This document shows positions 16,811 to 24,920 of a DNA stretch of 64,000 bases, piece after piece; the first letter of the stretch is position 1; each line of letters begins with the position of its first letter. Source of the stretch: Caldilineaceae bacterium. GTDB lineage: Bacteria; Chloroflexota; Anaerolineae; Caldilineales; Caldilineaceae. The position numbers were made by a program, and so were the translations under genes. The DNA lies in NCBI GenBank assembly GCA_022824025.1, contig JAJEBF010000026.1, positions 31,501 through 95,500 of the forward strand. Direction: 5' to 3'. The notes under the pieces were generated by a model. That model saw only the letters and a list, made by a program, of their open reading frames with translations. It was not told the origin of the DNA and searched no databases.

Positions 16811-17911
16811 TCAGAACTGCCCTTCGTCCCGCAACATGTACAGCTGCGAAGAGCGATCGGCCAGCGGCAGCTCCACCGGCCGGTTCCCCTGCCGCTGCGA
16901 CTCGTAAATCGCCATCACCATCTCCAGCGACGCCACCCCGTCCTCTCCGTTCGAGCTCGGTTCGCTCCCATCTTCGATGCAGCGGACCAGCTCCTCCACC
17001 GCCAGTTGGATCGAGCTCGCCTCCTCGAAAGCCGGAAAAGGCCGCGGCTCAAGCGTATACCACTCAATGCGGGGATCCGGCTCATTCAGCCGGTCGGTCG
17101 TATCGACCCCCAGCAGCCACTGGTTGCCCGCATACTCCAGGCTGATCACACCGTCGGTCCCCTGCAGCTCAATCCCGAATCGGGCATACCGGGTCAACTC
17201 ATTCACCATACTGACGGCGCTGGCTCCCGAATGAAAGCTGAAAATCGCCTCGCTGATGTCTTCCACCCGAAATTCGTCCCTGTGACGGCGATGGGCCGTG
17301 CCGGTCACCGTTTTGGCGTCGCCGGCATAGATGCGGAAAAGGTCGAACGTGTGCACCGCGTCGTGGATCAAGGGCCCCTCCTCGTCCGCCGTCCACGCCG
17401 GAAACGGTTTGACCCCCTGGCAGATGCCCAGCATCGAAATCAACTCGCCGATCGCCCCGTCATCCAGCATCTCCTTCGCCTTAATGAAAGCCGGGTTCCA
17501 GCGCCGCGAATGATTCACCGACAGCACACATCCGGTGCTCCGGCAGGCCGCCACAATCGCGTCCCCGTCCTCCAGGCTCAGCGCCAGCGGCTTCTCACAC
17601 AGAATCCCCTTGGCCCCGTTTTCGACCGCCGCCTCGACGATATCCCGGTGCAGACCCGGATGTGTCGCCACGCACACAATATCCAGCTTCTCCCGCGCCA
17701 GCATCTCCCGGTAGTCCAGATAGAGCGCGTCCACATCCCACATGCGCCCAAACTGCTGCAAATGCTCGTTCCCCCGGCTCGCCCCGGCCACAAGCTCCGT
17801 CTGCGCGCACACCGCCACGCCCCCTGCATGCGTCAGCGGCGTCGGCGGGTCCGTCTCCCAAAGAGTGCCAATCCGACCGCATCCAACCAGACCGGCGCGA
17901 TAAGTATTCAT
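16811..17911 (-). CDS. Gfo/Idh/MocA family oxidoreductase
   Basis: 366 aa NAD(P)-dependent dehydrogenase of the inositol/glucose-fructose oxidoreductase family. Rossmann motif GCGRIG (10-15), the EKP motif (106-108) whose Lys is catalytic in the family, and H183-D184...H187...D190 (LIHDAVHTFD), the expected substrate-site pattern. It is the promoter-proximal gene of the minus-strand group 17911 to 12487, 31 bp before the propeller gene, so it likely oxidises a sugar-like product in the same route. Confidence 0.92.
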   Translation of the reverse strand: MNTYRAGLVGCGRIGTLWETDPPTPLTHAGGVAVCAQTELVAGASRGNEHLQQFGRMWDVDALYLDYREMLAREKLDIVCVATHPGLHRDIVEAAVENGAKGILCEKPLALSLEDGDAIVAACRSTGCVLSVNHSRRWNPAFIKAKEMLDDGAIGELISMLGICQGVKPFPAWTADEEGPLIHDAVHTFDLFRIYAGDAKTVTGTAHRRHRDEFRVEDISEAIFSFHSGASAVSMVNELTRYARFGIELQGTDGVISLEYAGNQWLLGVDTTDRLNEPDPRIEWYTLEPRPFPAFEEASSIQLAVEELVRCIEDGSEPSSNGEDGVASLEMVMAIYESQRQGNRPVELPLADRSSQLYMLRDEGQF

Positions 17912-18060
17912 ATGGTTCCTTTCTGTGGATGATCTGAGAGGGTTATGTTACTTGCGTGCTATTCTGCGCGGCGGCGGGTTGCTCCTGAATGGCCCCTCAA
18001 GGCGATCGAGGATCGTAATTGTCCTTCGCCTGACGCGACGTACCTGGCCATCACGCCTGG

Positions 18061-18501
18061 CTAAACTGGTTCCGCGTTTTGAGTTCCGGAAACAAAGCTA
18101 ACAAAGCTGAAGTCACGATCACGAGTAAGGAGCACTTCTGTGCCGTGGGCAAGCCAGATCGCGGCAATCCTTGCATCATGGACAATCGCGCCCCGCACCT
18201 GCGGACGCTGTACAAGCCCGCTCAAGATCTCAAGAAAGCCGTCGGTCTCTCCAATGAGATGATTCACAGGTGACGCAATCCACACTGCGAGCTGCTGCCA
18301 TGCCAGTTCCGGCGATGTGGCGGCCTTTTTCCAGATTCTCCGAATTGTCACGATGCTCAGAAACTCAAAACAACAGGGCCAGGGGATCGCCCAGCCCCGG
18401 CTTCCTTCAGCCAATCCGCGGACTATGTCGTACGCAGCCCCATGCACCTCAGATTCCCTGCGATGGGTGTAAACGAGCAGATTCGTATCGACCGCGATCA
18501 C
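18061..18501 (-). CDS. vapC: PIN-domain ribonuclease toxin (VapC-type)
   Basis: 146 aa from a GTG start whose GTGA overlaps the TGA stop of the antitoxin gene by 4 nt; the open frame runs further upstream but the overlap and the sequence MIAVDTNLLVY fix the start. The four acidic PIN residues are visible: D5 (VDTN), E46 (CCFEF), D109 (VHDA) and D128 (TRDRDF). VapC toxins cut tRNA or rRNA and are neutralised by the partner. Likely active because no catalytic residue is missing. Confidence 0.88.
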   Translation of the reverse strand: MIAVDTNLLVYTHRRESEVHGAAYDIVRGLAEGSRGWAIPWPCCFEFLSIVTIRRIWKKAATSPELAWQQLAVWIASPVNHLIGETDGFLEILSGLVQRPQVRGAIVHDARIAAIWLAHGTEVLLTRDRDFSFVSFVSGTQNAEPV

Positions 18502-18746
18502 GGGGACTCCGCCTCCCCGTAAACGGTCTCCCGCAAATCCTGCCATGACATCGCATTGAGGGGGTCCACCGCGTTCGGATCCCCCACACTCATATCGGGC
18601 AGCTTGCACTTTCTCCGTGGTTCAGGCGCGGCAAGCGCGAGGCGAATGCCATCCTCGACAACGGCGCGCAGCGAACGGCCCGTGGCCTTCGCGTGCTGCC
18701 GCGCCCGACGTAGCAGTTCATCTTGAATCTCAATGGTCGTTTTCAT
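18498..18746 (-). CDS. vapB: VapB-type antitoxin
   Basis: 82 aa. It begins MKTTIEIQDELLRRARQHA, the ribbon-helix-helix-like DNA-binding start of this antitoxin class (IxxxLLxxAKxxA), followed by TGRSLRAVVEDGIRLAL. The C-terminal 35 residues should wrap the toxin. First gene of the pair with its own promoter (18773-18801), so autoregulation by the complex is expected. Confidence 0.85.
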   Translation of the reverse strand: MKTTIEIQDELLRRARQHAKATGRSLRAVVEDGIRLALAAPEPRRKCKLPDMSVGDPNAVDPLNAMSWQDLRETVYGEAESP

Positions 18747-18772
18747 GGCAGCAATCCTACCAATATTCTGGG

Positions 18773-18801
18773 GATATGAGCAAGTGCGCTATCACAGTCA
18801 A
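18773..18801 (-). promoter_or_regulatory. Probable promoter of vapBC
   Basis: Minus strand TTGACT (18801-18796), a 17-bp spacer and CATATC (18778-18773), 27 bp before the antitoxin ATG. An AT-rich CCAATATT stretch between promoter and ATG could be the operator. Confidence 0.45.
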
Positions 18802-18933
18802 CATAAGCGAAGACTGACCCATATCGTCGCTACGCAATCTCGGCCGCGGCCCCGCAGTTCCTCAACGCTTTCCGCGGGACTCGCCGGCAGCGCCCGGATC
18901 GGTAGACTGCCCCTCTCCAGCGAACACCCCAAT

Positions 18934-20232
18934 CTACACCCGCGAAATCCGCCGCCGGAACGGCCACCGGTACCGCAGCCTCTGCCGCTCGCTGTAACCC
19001 TCATCACCCGGCATCGGAGCCTCCACCCGGCCAAACATCACCCACCCCATCGCCAGGAATGCCGCGCTCAGCAGGAACACCGCGCTGTGCGGCGCCCCCA
19101 ACCGCAACAGCCCGACCGTCACCAACGGCGCCACCAGGCCCCGCAGCCCAACTACCGTCGACTGAATCGCAGCGTACTCCGTCACTCTGTCCGGGTCCGC
19201 CAGCTGTATACCCGCGCTGATCCGCCCCAGCTCGAAACCCGCCATCCCCAAACCGCGCGCGATGGCCGACGGCAGCAACATCCACAGGCTCTGTGCAGAC
19301 ATGTAAGTCAGCGGCGTCACGATCGCGATCGCCGAAATCGCCCGCACCACAAACAGGCCGCCCCGCTTGTCAATCGTCCGCCCCCACAACAGATAGCTGA
19401 AAAACCATGTGACCGATTCCACCAACCCCAGTAACCCGATTTCCGAATAGGACAGCTGCAAACGGTCTACCTGCACCACCGGATAGAGCGGCCAGCTCAT
19501 CAACCCGCCCAGTCCAAACAGGGAGTAACTGATCAGATAGACTGCGAAGTTTCTGTCACTCCGCACAATCTGCCACAGATCCGAAAATGCCTTCGTCTTG
19601 CGAGGCGGCAGTACCCCCTCGTCGACCTCGATGCGCGTGAACAGAAAGGTGGCCAGAATGCCGAACAGCGCCCCAATCGGAAACAGAACCTGGTACCCGA
19701 CCTTGTCCAAGGCCCAGCCGGCCAGCGGCGTGATCAGAAGTATCACCGAAACACGCCCCATCCGCACCGTCGACATCACCTTCCCGCGCCCGCTTTCCGG
19801 ATAAATCTTCTGAATAACGCGCGTGTACGCCGGAATGACAAATGCTTCCAGCAGCCAGAAAAGGATGCCTATCGCCATCAACTGCGCCGCCCCGGTCACG
19901 AACGCCGTCAACAGGAACAGCGAACGACCCAGAAGCCAGCAGAATACAATGATATTCACCGTACGCCGCCGGCGCATCAGTACAATGCTGAACGATGTAA
20001 AGACAGAGCCAACAAAAAGAAGAGCGGTGTAGAGCGCCAGCATATCCACCGTGGCGCCCAACCGGCGCAGTACAACCTGTGTGAACGGAATGGTCGTGGC
20101 GTAAAAAACGCCGTATGCCAGCGACATCGATAGTTCGATGTGCATGACCCGGCGCACAGAGGGCGAAAGCGAACCGGCCAGCGCCGTCTCAAACCAGATG
20201 ACGCTCCGGCTCAGTAATTCTTTTGTTTTCAT
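18934..20232 (-). CDS. MFS transporter
   Basis: 432 aa, about 12 hydrophobic helices, cytoplasmic membrane. The first half has LYTALLFVGSVFTSFSIVLMRRR, with a loop-2 basic cluster as in motif A, and the middle loop (about 195-225) is charged (RIEVDEGVLPPRKTKAF). The second half has a WGRTIDKRGGL motif-A repeat. Substrate not predictable; proteins of this type cluster with sugar catabolic genes or act in drug efflux. ATG at 20232 with a GAGCAAGA site upstream. Transcribed towards vapBC, with a 187-bp gap. Confidence 0.85.
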   Translation of the reverse strand: MKTKELLSRSVIWFETALAGSLSPSVRRVMHIELSMSLAYGVFYATTIPFTQVVLRRLGATVDMLALYTALLFVGSVFTSFSIVLMRRRRTVNIIVFCWLLGRSLFLLTAFVTGAAQLMAIGILFWLLEAFVIPAYTRVIQKIYPESGRGKVMSTVRMGRVSVILLITPLAGWALDKVGYQVLFPIGALFGILATFLFTRIEVDEGVLPPRKTKAFSDLWQIVRSDRNFAVYLISYSLFGLGGLMSWPLYPVVQVDRLQLSYSEIGLLGLVESVTWFFSYLLWGRTIDKRGGLFVVRAISAIAIVTPLTYMSAQSLWMLLPSAIARGLGMAGFELGRISAGIQLADPDRVTEYAAIQSTVVGLRGLVAPLVTVGLLRLGAPHSAVFLLSAAFLAMGWVMFGRVEAPMPGDEGYSERQRLRYRWPFRRRISRV

Positions 20233-20576
20233 CTTGCTCCAGCCTCAGGCGTTTCCGTTGCCTGGCCTCTTGCTTGCGAACTGCGATGACCAATCTACTC
20301 TCAGGCCGGAGCGGGACCCGCAGTCCATCAAGGTCCCCTATCCGCTGCCGCGGCATGCCGCAGCGTCCAACGATCGGTGACGGTCAAACTCGTCCCAACA
20401 CGGTTCTCCCCGCGCCGCCCTGAAGGCAGCCAGGGACACTCCTCCTAAAGTATCACAGAGCGCGCCACACAACAATCCGGACAACCGCCAGTGAACCCCC
20501 AATCCGATGCCGGACCCCATCCTGCTCAAGCAACTTTACTCGCCTGCTTCGTACGCGCCCCTCCAGCTACTCACCA

Positions 20577-20685
20577 CGGCCGTTCCAACCCAACCGCTCG
20601 TCACCAATTCCCTTTCCAGACACCAACCCATCCTCCAAATCCCAAAATCCCCCCAATCCCTGTCCAAATCCCCGTCCCGACCGCT
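20577..20685. repeat. C-rich dispersed repeat (CCCAAAT/CCAAATCC units)
   Basis: Starts with ACGGCCGTTCCAACC, as at 3067, then several CCAAATCCC-like units up to CCAAATCCCCGTCCCGAC. The minus strand has at least four G-runs within 50 nt. Third copy of the promoter-associated block. Confidence 0.6.
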
Positions 20686-20706
20686 GTATCCTCCCGCGCA
20701 AGCGAG

Positions 20707-20735
20707 TTGACAACTGTCCCAATCGCGTTTAGCCT
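20707..20735 (+). promoter_or_regulatory. Probable promoter of the ABC export operon
   Basis: Perfect TTGACA (20707-20712), a 17-bp spacer, and TAGCCT (20730-20735). Leader of about 120 nt to the adaptor ATG. Confidence 0.5.
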
Positions 20736-20861
20736 AGTCACAGTGTGCCCCCAACCGGGTATGCCCGCTGTATGCAGATTCATGTATCGCGTTAAACAGT
20801 AGGCGCCAGCTCAAAACCCACCACGAGTTTCTCGCCGCGTTTGAACTCCTACGGATCAGCG

Positions 20862-22076
20862 ATGTCTGCCTCACCTCAACCGAGTCCCTGCTTTCGCTCA
20901 CGCCCCCCAATCCGCCTCCTTCTGCTGTCGGCCCTGCTGGCAACCGCCCTCGCCGGCTGCCTCACGCCTGTGCGCGTCGTGCCCACGCCAACGCCCTGGC
21001 CCACGCCCGTTCCCTCAGAACAGAATCGATATGCCGTGTCGCGCGGCGCTATCGAGGATCGCTTCCAGCTCATCGCGGAAGTGGCTCCCCTGCGCTGGGA
21101 GCCTCTCGCTTTCGCCGTCGATGGCAAACTCGGCGCAGTTCTGGTCAGCGAAGGGGAACAGGCTGAAGAGGGGCAGATCCTCGCCGAACTGATCATGCCC
21201 GACCTGCTCGAACAGCTCGAACAGGCCCGTCTCGACCTTTCACGAGCTGAAAGTGTTCTTTGGGTCTACGAGAATGAACTCAGCTTCGACCTGGAAAGAG
21301 CCCAACTGGATGTCCGTCGCGTTGAGCTCCTGCTCGAACACGCCCGCAATGCCGGTGACGCCAACCAGGTAGCCCTCCAGGAAGTCCAACTCGAAATCGC
21401 CCAACTCAACCTGCGCGAAGTCGAGAGCCGCGTCGACCCTTCGCTCGTACAATCGGTCGCCCGCGCGAATCTGGCTGTAGAGGCCCTCGAACGCCAGGTC
21501 GAAGAGAGACGCATCCGAGCCCCGTTTTCCGGCCAGATCGTGGCCGTCGGGATCGGCCTCAACAGCATGCGCGGCCCCTTGGAGCCGCCGCAACGCCGCG
21601 CCGACGTGCCCGCCTTCTCACCCTTCATGGTAATCGTCGAACCGCAGCCCGTTGAGCTGATCGTCTCCAGCCAGAGCTCGCGCGCCTCCGAACTGAGCGT
21701 CGGCCTGGAGGTAACCGCAATTCACCGTTGGGCCCAGGACGAGCCCTTCCCGGTTCAGGTTTCCCAACTGCCAACAATCTCCTCCGGCGATCGCTTTACC
21801 CCTGGCTTCCCCGGCTCTATCCACCTCGCTGTGGAAGGCGAAACGCCGCCGCTCGTCGCCGGGGAATTCGTCAACATCGAAGTCGTCGCCGCCGTGCGTG
21901 AAGATACACTCCTGCTGCCCGACGCGGCCGTGCGCCGCTTCGGCGGCCGCACCTTCGTCGTCGTCCAGGATGGAGACCGCCAGCGCCGCATCGACATTCG
22001 CACGGGCCTGGAAAGCCAGGGCATGGTCGAGGTGCTGGAAGGTCTCGAAGAAGGCGACGTCATTGTGGGACGATAG
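20862..22076 (+). CDS. HlyD/MacA-like lipoprotein adaptor of an ABC export system
   Basis: 404 aa from the ATG at 20862; a TTG 21 bp upstream is the only other choice. Lipoprotein signal: basic N-region, hydrophobic helix and lipobox LAGC with Cys33. After a Pro/Thr linker come a lipoyl/barrel half motif (VDGKLGAVLVSEGEQAEEGQ), a long coiled-coil hairpin (about 105-215), the second half motif (RIRAPFSGQIVAVG), and a beta-barrel end (TLLLPDAAVRRFGGRTFVVV). It should couple substrate to the FtsX-type permease encoded next, with no spacing between stop and start. Confidence 0.87.
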   Translation: MSASPQPSPCFRSRPPIRLLLLSALLATALAGCLTPVRVVPTPTPWPTPVPSEQNRYAVSRGAIEDRFQLIAEVAPLRWEPLAFAVDGKLGAVLVSEGEQAEEGQILAELIMPDLLEQLEQARLDLSRAESVLWVYENELSFDLERAQLDVRRVELLLEHARNAGDANQVALQEVQLEIAQLNLREVESRVDPSLVQSVARANLAVEALERQVEERRIRAPFSGQIVAVGIGLNSMRGPLEPPQRRADVPAFSPFMVIVEPQPVELIVSSQSSRASELSVGLEVTAIHRWAQDEPFPVQVSQLPTISSGDRFTPGFPGSIHLAVEGETPPLVAGEFVNIEVVAAVREDTLLLPDAAVRRFGGRTFVVVQDGDRQRRIDIRTGLESQGMVEVLEGLEEGDVIVGR

Positions 22077-24917
22077 ATGCCTGCCCGTTTCCCCTTCCTC
22101 GGTCTCGCCCTGCGCCGCCTTTCCAGCCGGCCCAGCCTGACCTTACTCTCTCTGCTTAGCATCGTCCTCGCCATTGGCATGGTCGCCAGTATCCCCATCT
22201 TTTCGCAAGGGGTCAGCTACCTCCTGCTTCAGGACGAGTTGACCAATATCGCCAACATTTTCCACCGCCCGCCCTTGACGATGCGCTTTTACTACATCGT
22301 CCCCAAGAGCAGCGTCCTGTCTCTCGACAACGCCCTGCGCCTGGAACACGACTTCACCCGCATCGTCGAGCGAGAAACAGGCCTCGCCGTGGCCGATACC
22401 CTCACCTACGTCGCCAGCCCCGGCATGACCATCCAGCCCCTCGACGATAGCCATACCTATTCCGACCTCAAAGAAAATGTCATCGTCGAGAACGTCCAGT
22501 TCGCCGTCGTCACCGATATCGGGAATCGCATCGACATCATCGAGGGCCTTCCCTACGGCGTCACAAGCGGCGGCGCCTCCGTAAACGTCTGGCTCTATCA
22601 CGAAAAAGCCACAGAACTGGGCTTCCAGGTTGGCGAATCCTATCATATGGTCGAAGGCGCGTCCGGCAACACCATCCCGATTACCGTCGCCGGCGTCTGG
22701 AGACCCAGCGACCCCTCAGACTTCTACTGGTCTGCCACCACGATCTCCTGGCGCAAACTCCTGCTCGTGCCCGATGACGTCTACCGCGGCGCCATCGAGC
22801 CCAAAATCAGCCGCAGAACAGGTATCGCCGTCTGGTATCTCAGCCCTGACGAAGAAACGCTCAAACTCCATCAGGCCGATACCGTGGCCAACGGCCTCCG
22901 CACCGTCCCAAGCAGAGCCGACCTCCTCTTCCCCGGCTCCAAAATGGATGTCTCGCCCGAATTGCCTCTGAACCGTTACCTGCAGAGAAGAGCCAGCCTG
23001 TCCGCTCTGCTTGTCGGGTTCAGCCTGCCCGCCTTGGGTCTCCTGCTCTTCTTTTTGTGGATTCTCTCGCACGTGACAGCCCAGTTCCAACAGGAAGAGG
23101 TCGCCATTCTCGCTTCGCGCGGGGCGGGCCGCCGTTTTGTCACCTTGCTCATCCTGCTTGAAACGCTCCTCCTCCTCGTTGTCGGCATCCCGTTGGGCTT
23201 CGGCGCCGGCTATATCATGGCGCGCGCTATGGGCCTGGCATCCGGCTTCCTGGTATTTACCCCGCGCGCCGGCATCCCCGCCACTCTACTCGAAGTCGAC
23301 TGGCGTCTCATCGGGCTCGCCTTGCTACTCCTCGTCTTGGCGCGCGGCATCCCCGCCCTGCGCGCCGCCGGCAGCGGCATCGTCCAACACCTGCGCGCCC
23401 GCTCCCGTCCCCATGCCGCCATCACCACCCTTCTGCTGGCCGGCGATGCCGCCCTGATCATTCTCTCCTGGTACGCCTACCGCCAGTTGAGCCAGCGGGG
23501 CACTCTCGGCATCATCGGCTGGGAGCCCAGCGGTGATCCCTTCCGCGACCCGCTCCTGCTGTTAACGCCTTCTCTTTTTGTCTTTACCTCCGCCCTCGTG
23601 CTCACCCATCTCTTCCCCCTCCTCATGGGGCCGGTCGATCGCCTTGGAAACCGCCTCCGCTCCTTCGTCGCCTATATGGGTCTCACCCAGCTGCACCGCC
23701 AAGGCAGACACTACTCCGGCAGTCTCTTCCTCACCATGGTCTGCCTCAGCCTCGGCGCCTTCTACGCCTCCATGGCCCTCAGCCTCGACCAGTGGCTCGC
23801 CGACAGAATCCAGTACCAGGTCGGGGCCGACTACCGCTTCCAACAGGGCATCCCGCCCCCGGCAATGGGCGGCCCCGTCTTCCCCGATGAAGAACCCGAC
23901 CCGGAAGTGGTCAGCGCGTGGCTTCTGCCCGTGGACGACTACCTCAGCATTCCCGGCGTCGAGGACGCGACCCGGGTCGCCGTATTCAACGCCAACACCA
24001 GCGTCTCACGCTCCATTGACGCCGTCTTCCTTGGGATCGATCGCTTCGACTTCGCCCGCGTCGCCTTCCATCGCCCCGATTTCAACTACGCGCCGCTTGG
24101 CGAGCTGATGAATCGGCTCGGGATGTATCCCAACGGGATCCTCGTCTCGCGCAACTTCCTCAGGCGCAGCCGCCTCCTCGAAGGCCAGACGACCGAGTTG
24201 GACATCTCCATAAACTACGGCTCATTTGAACACGAATTTCTCATCGTTGGCGCCTACGACTACTTCCCGACCGCCTATCCCGAAGACACAGAGGTCTTCG
24301 TCGGCAACCTGGACTACGTGTTCGAGCAGGTCGGCGATGAAAGCCTCCACCAGATCTGGATGAAGACCGGCGAAGACGCCGTCCCCGAGACAATCATCGA
24401 TAACCTGCTGGAAATGGGAATCTGGCCTATCCGCATCCGCGACGCTCGCGCCCTCCTCACACTGGACGAAGAACGAGTGGAGCGGATCGGCCTCTACGGC
24501 ATTCTCTCGGTCGGGTTCCTGGCTTCCACGCTCCTTGCCAGCCTCGGCCTGCTTGTCTACACTTATGCATCGCTTCAAGGACGCCTGCAGCAGATCAGCG
24601 TCATGCGCGCGGTCGGCCTCAAAACCCGGCTCGTCCTCGCTATGGTCGGCGTCGAATACCTCGGCGTCATCCTTTTCGGCGTCCTCTGGGGCGTTGTCAT
24701 CGGCATCGCCACAGCCTGGCTCTTCGTGCCCTTCTTCCGCGTCAGCGGGGATCCGATCTTTGCCTTGCCCCCCTTCGTGCGCCATATCGCCTGGGGCCAA
24801 ATCGGCATCCTCGCCCTTGTCTTCGGCGCCGCCCTATTGGGGTCCCAGACAATCATTCTCTATTGGAGCACGCGTCGCGATCTCTTCCAGGTGCTGCGCA
24901 TGGGGCAAAGGGAGTAG
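22077..24917 (+). CDS. FtsX-family ABC transporter permease (double-length)
   Basis: 946 aa. Helix 1 (LTLLSLLSIVLAIGMVASIPIF cut short here) is followed by a large extracytoplasmic domain of about 270 residues. Then come four helices (around 300-420), one more near 450-465 and one near 495-515, a second extracytoplasmic domain, and three C-terminal helices (about 805-935) with the FtsX signature SVMRAVGLKTRLVLAMVGVE. Two FtsX repeats in one chain explain the length compared with the 400 aa of single-repeat members. It works with the double ATPase encoded 3 bp downstream, so one permease chain can meet both nucleotide-binding domains. The exported substrate is unknown. Confidence 0.88.
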   Translation: MPARFPFLGLALRRLSSRPSLTLLSLLSIVLAIGMVASIPIFSQGVSYLLLQDELTNIANIFHRPPLTMRFYYIVPKSSVLSLDNALRLEHDFTRIVERETGLAVADTLTYVASPGMTIQPLDDSHTYSDLKENVIVENVQFAVVTDIGNRIDIIEGLPYGVTSGGASVNVWLYHEKATELGFQVGESYHMVEGASGNTIPITVAGVWRPSDPSDFYWSATTISWRKLLLVPDDVYRGAIEPKISRRTGIAVWYLSPDEETLKLHQADTVANGLRTVPSRADLLFPGSKMDVSPELPLNRYLQRRASLSALLVGFSLPALGLLLFFLWILSHVTAQFQQEEVAILASRGAGRRFVTLLILLETLLLLVVGIPLGFGAGYIMARAMGLASGFLVFTPRAGIPATLLEVDWRLIGLALLLLVLARGIPALRAAGSGIVQHLRARSRPHAAITTLLLAGDAALIILSWYAYRQLSQRGTLGIIGWEPSGDPFRDPLLLLTPSLFVFTSALVLTHLFPLLMGPVDRLGNRLRSFVAYMGLTQLHRQGRHYSGSLFLTMVCLSLGAFYASMALSLDQWLADRIQYQVGADYRFQQGIPPPAMGGPVFPDEEPDPEVVSAWLLPVDDYLSIPGVEDATRVAVFNANTSVSRSIDAVFLGIDRFDFARVAFHRPDFNYAPLGELMNRLGMYPNGILVSRNFLRRSRLLEGQTTELDISINYGSFEHEFLIVGAYDYFPTAYPEDTEVFVGNLDYVFEQVGDESLHQIWMKTGEDAVPETIIDNLLEMGIWPIRIRDARALLTLDEERVERIGLYGILSVGFLASTLLASLGLLVYTYASLQGRLQQISVMRAVGLKTRLVLAMVGVEYLGVILFGVLWGVVIGIATAWLFVPFFRVSGDPIFALPPFVRHIAWGQIGILALVFGAALLGSQTIILYWSTRRDLFQVLRMGQRE

Positions 24918-24920
24918 AAT

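Larger units (their letters stand above)
20233..20861. other. Divergent intergenic region between the MFS gene and the export operon
   Basis: 629 bp. From left to right: an unremarkable 340 bp upstream of the MFS gene, the ACGGCCGTTCCA string (20577-20588), a C-rich repeat block to 20685, a sigma70-like promoter (20707-20735) and a 120-nt leader. The short reverse frames in it have no family resemblance. Confidence 0.55.
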
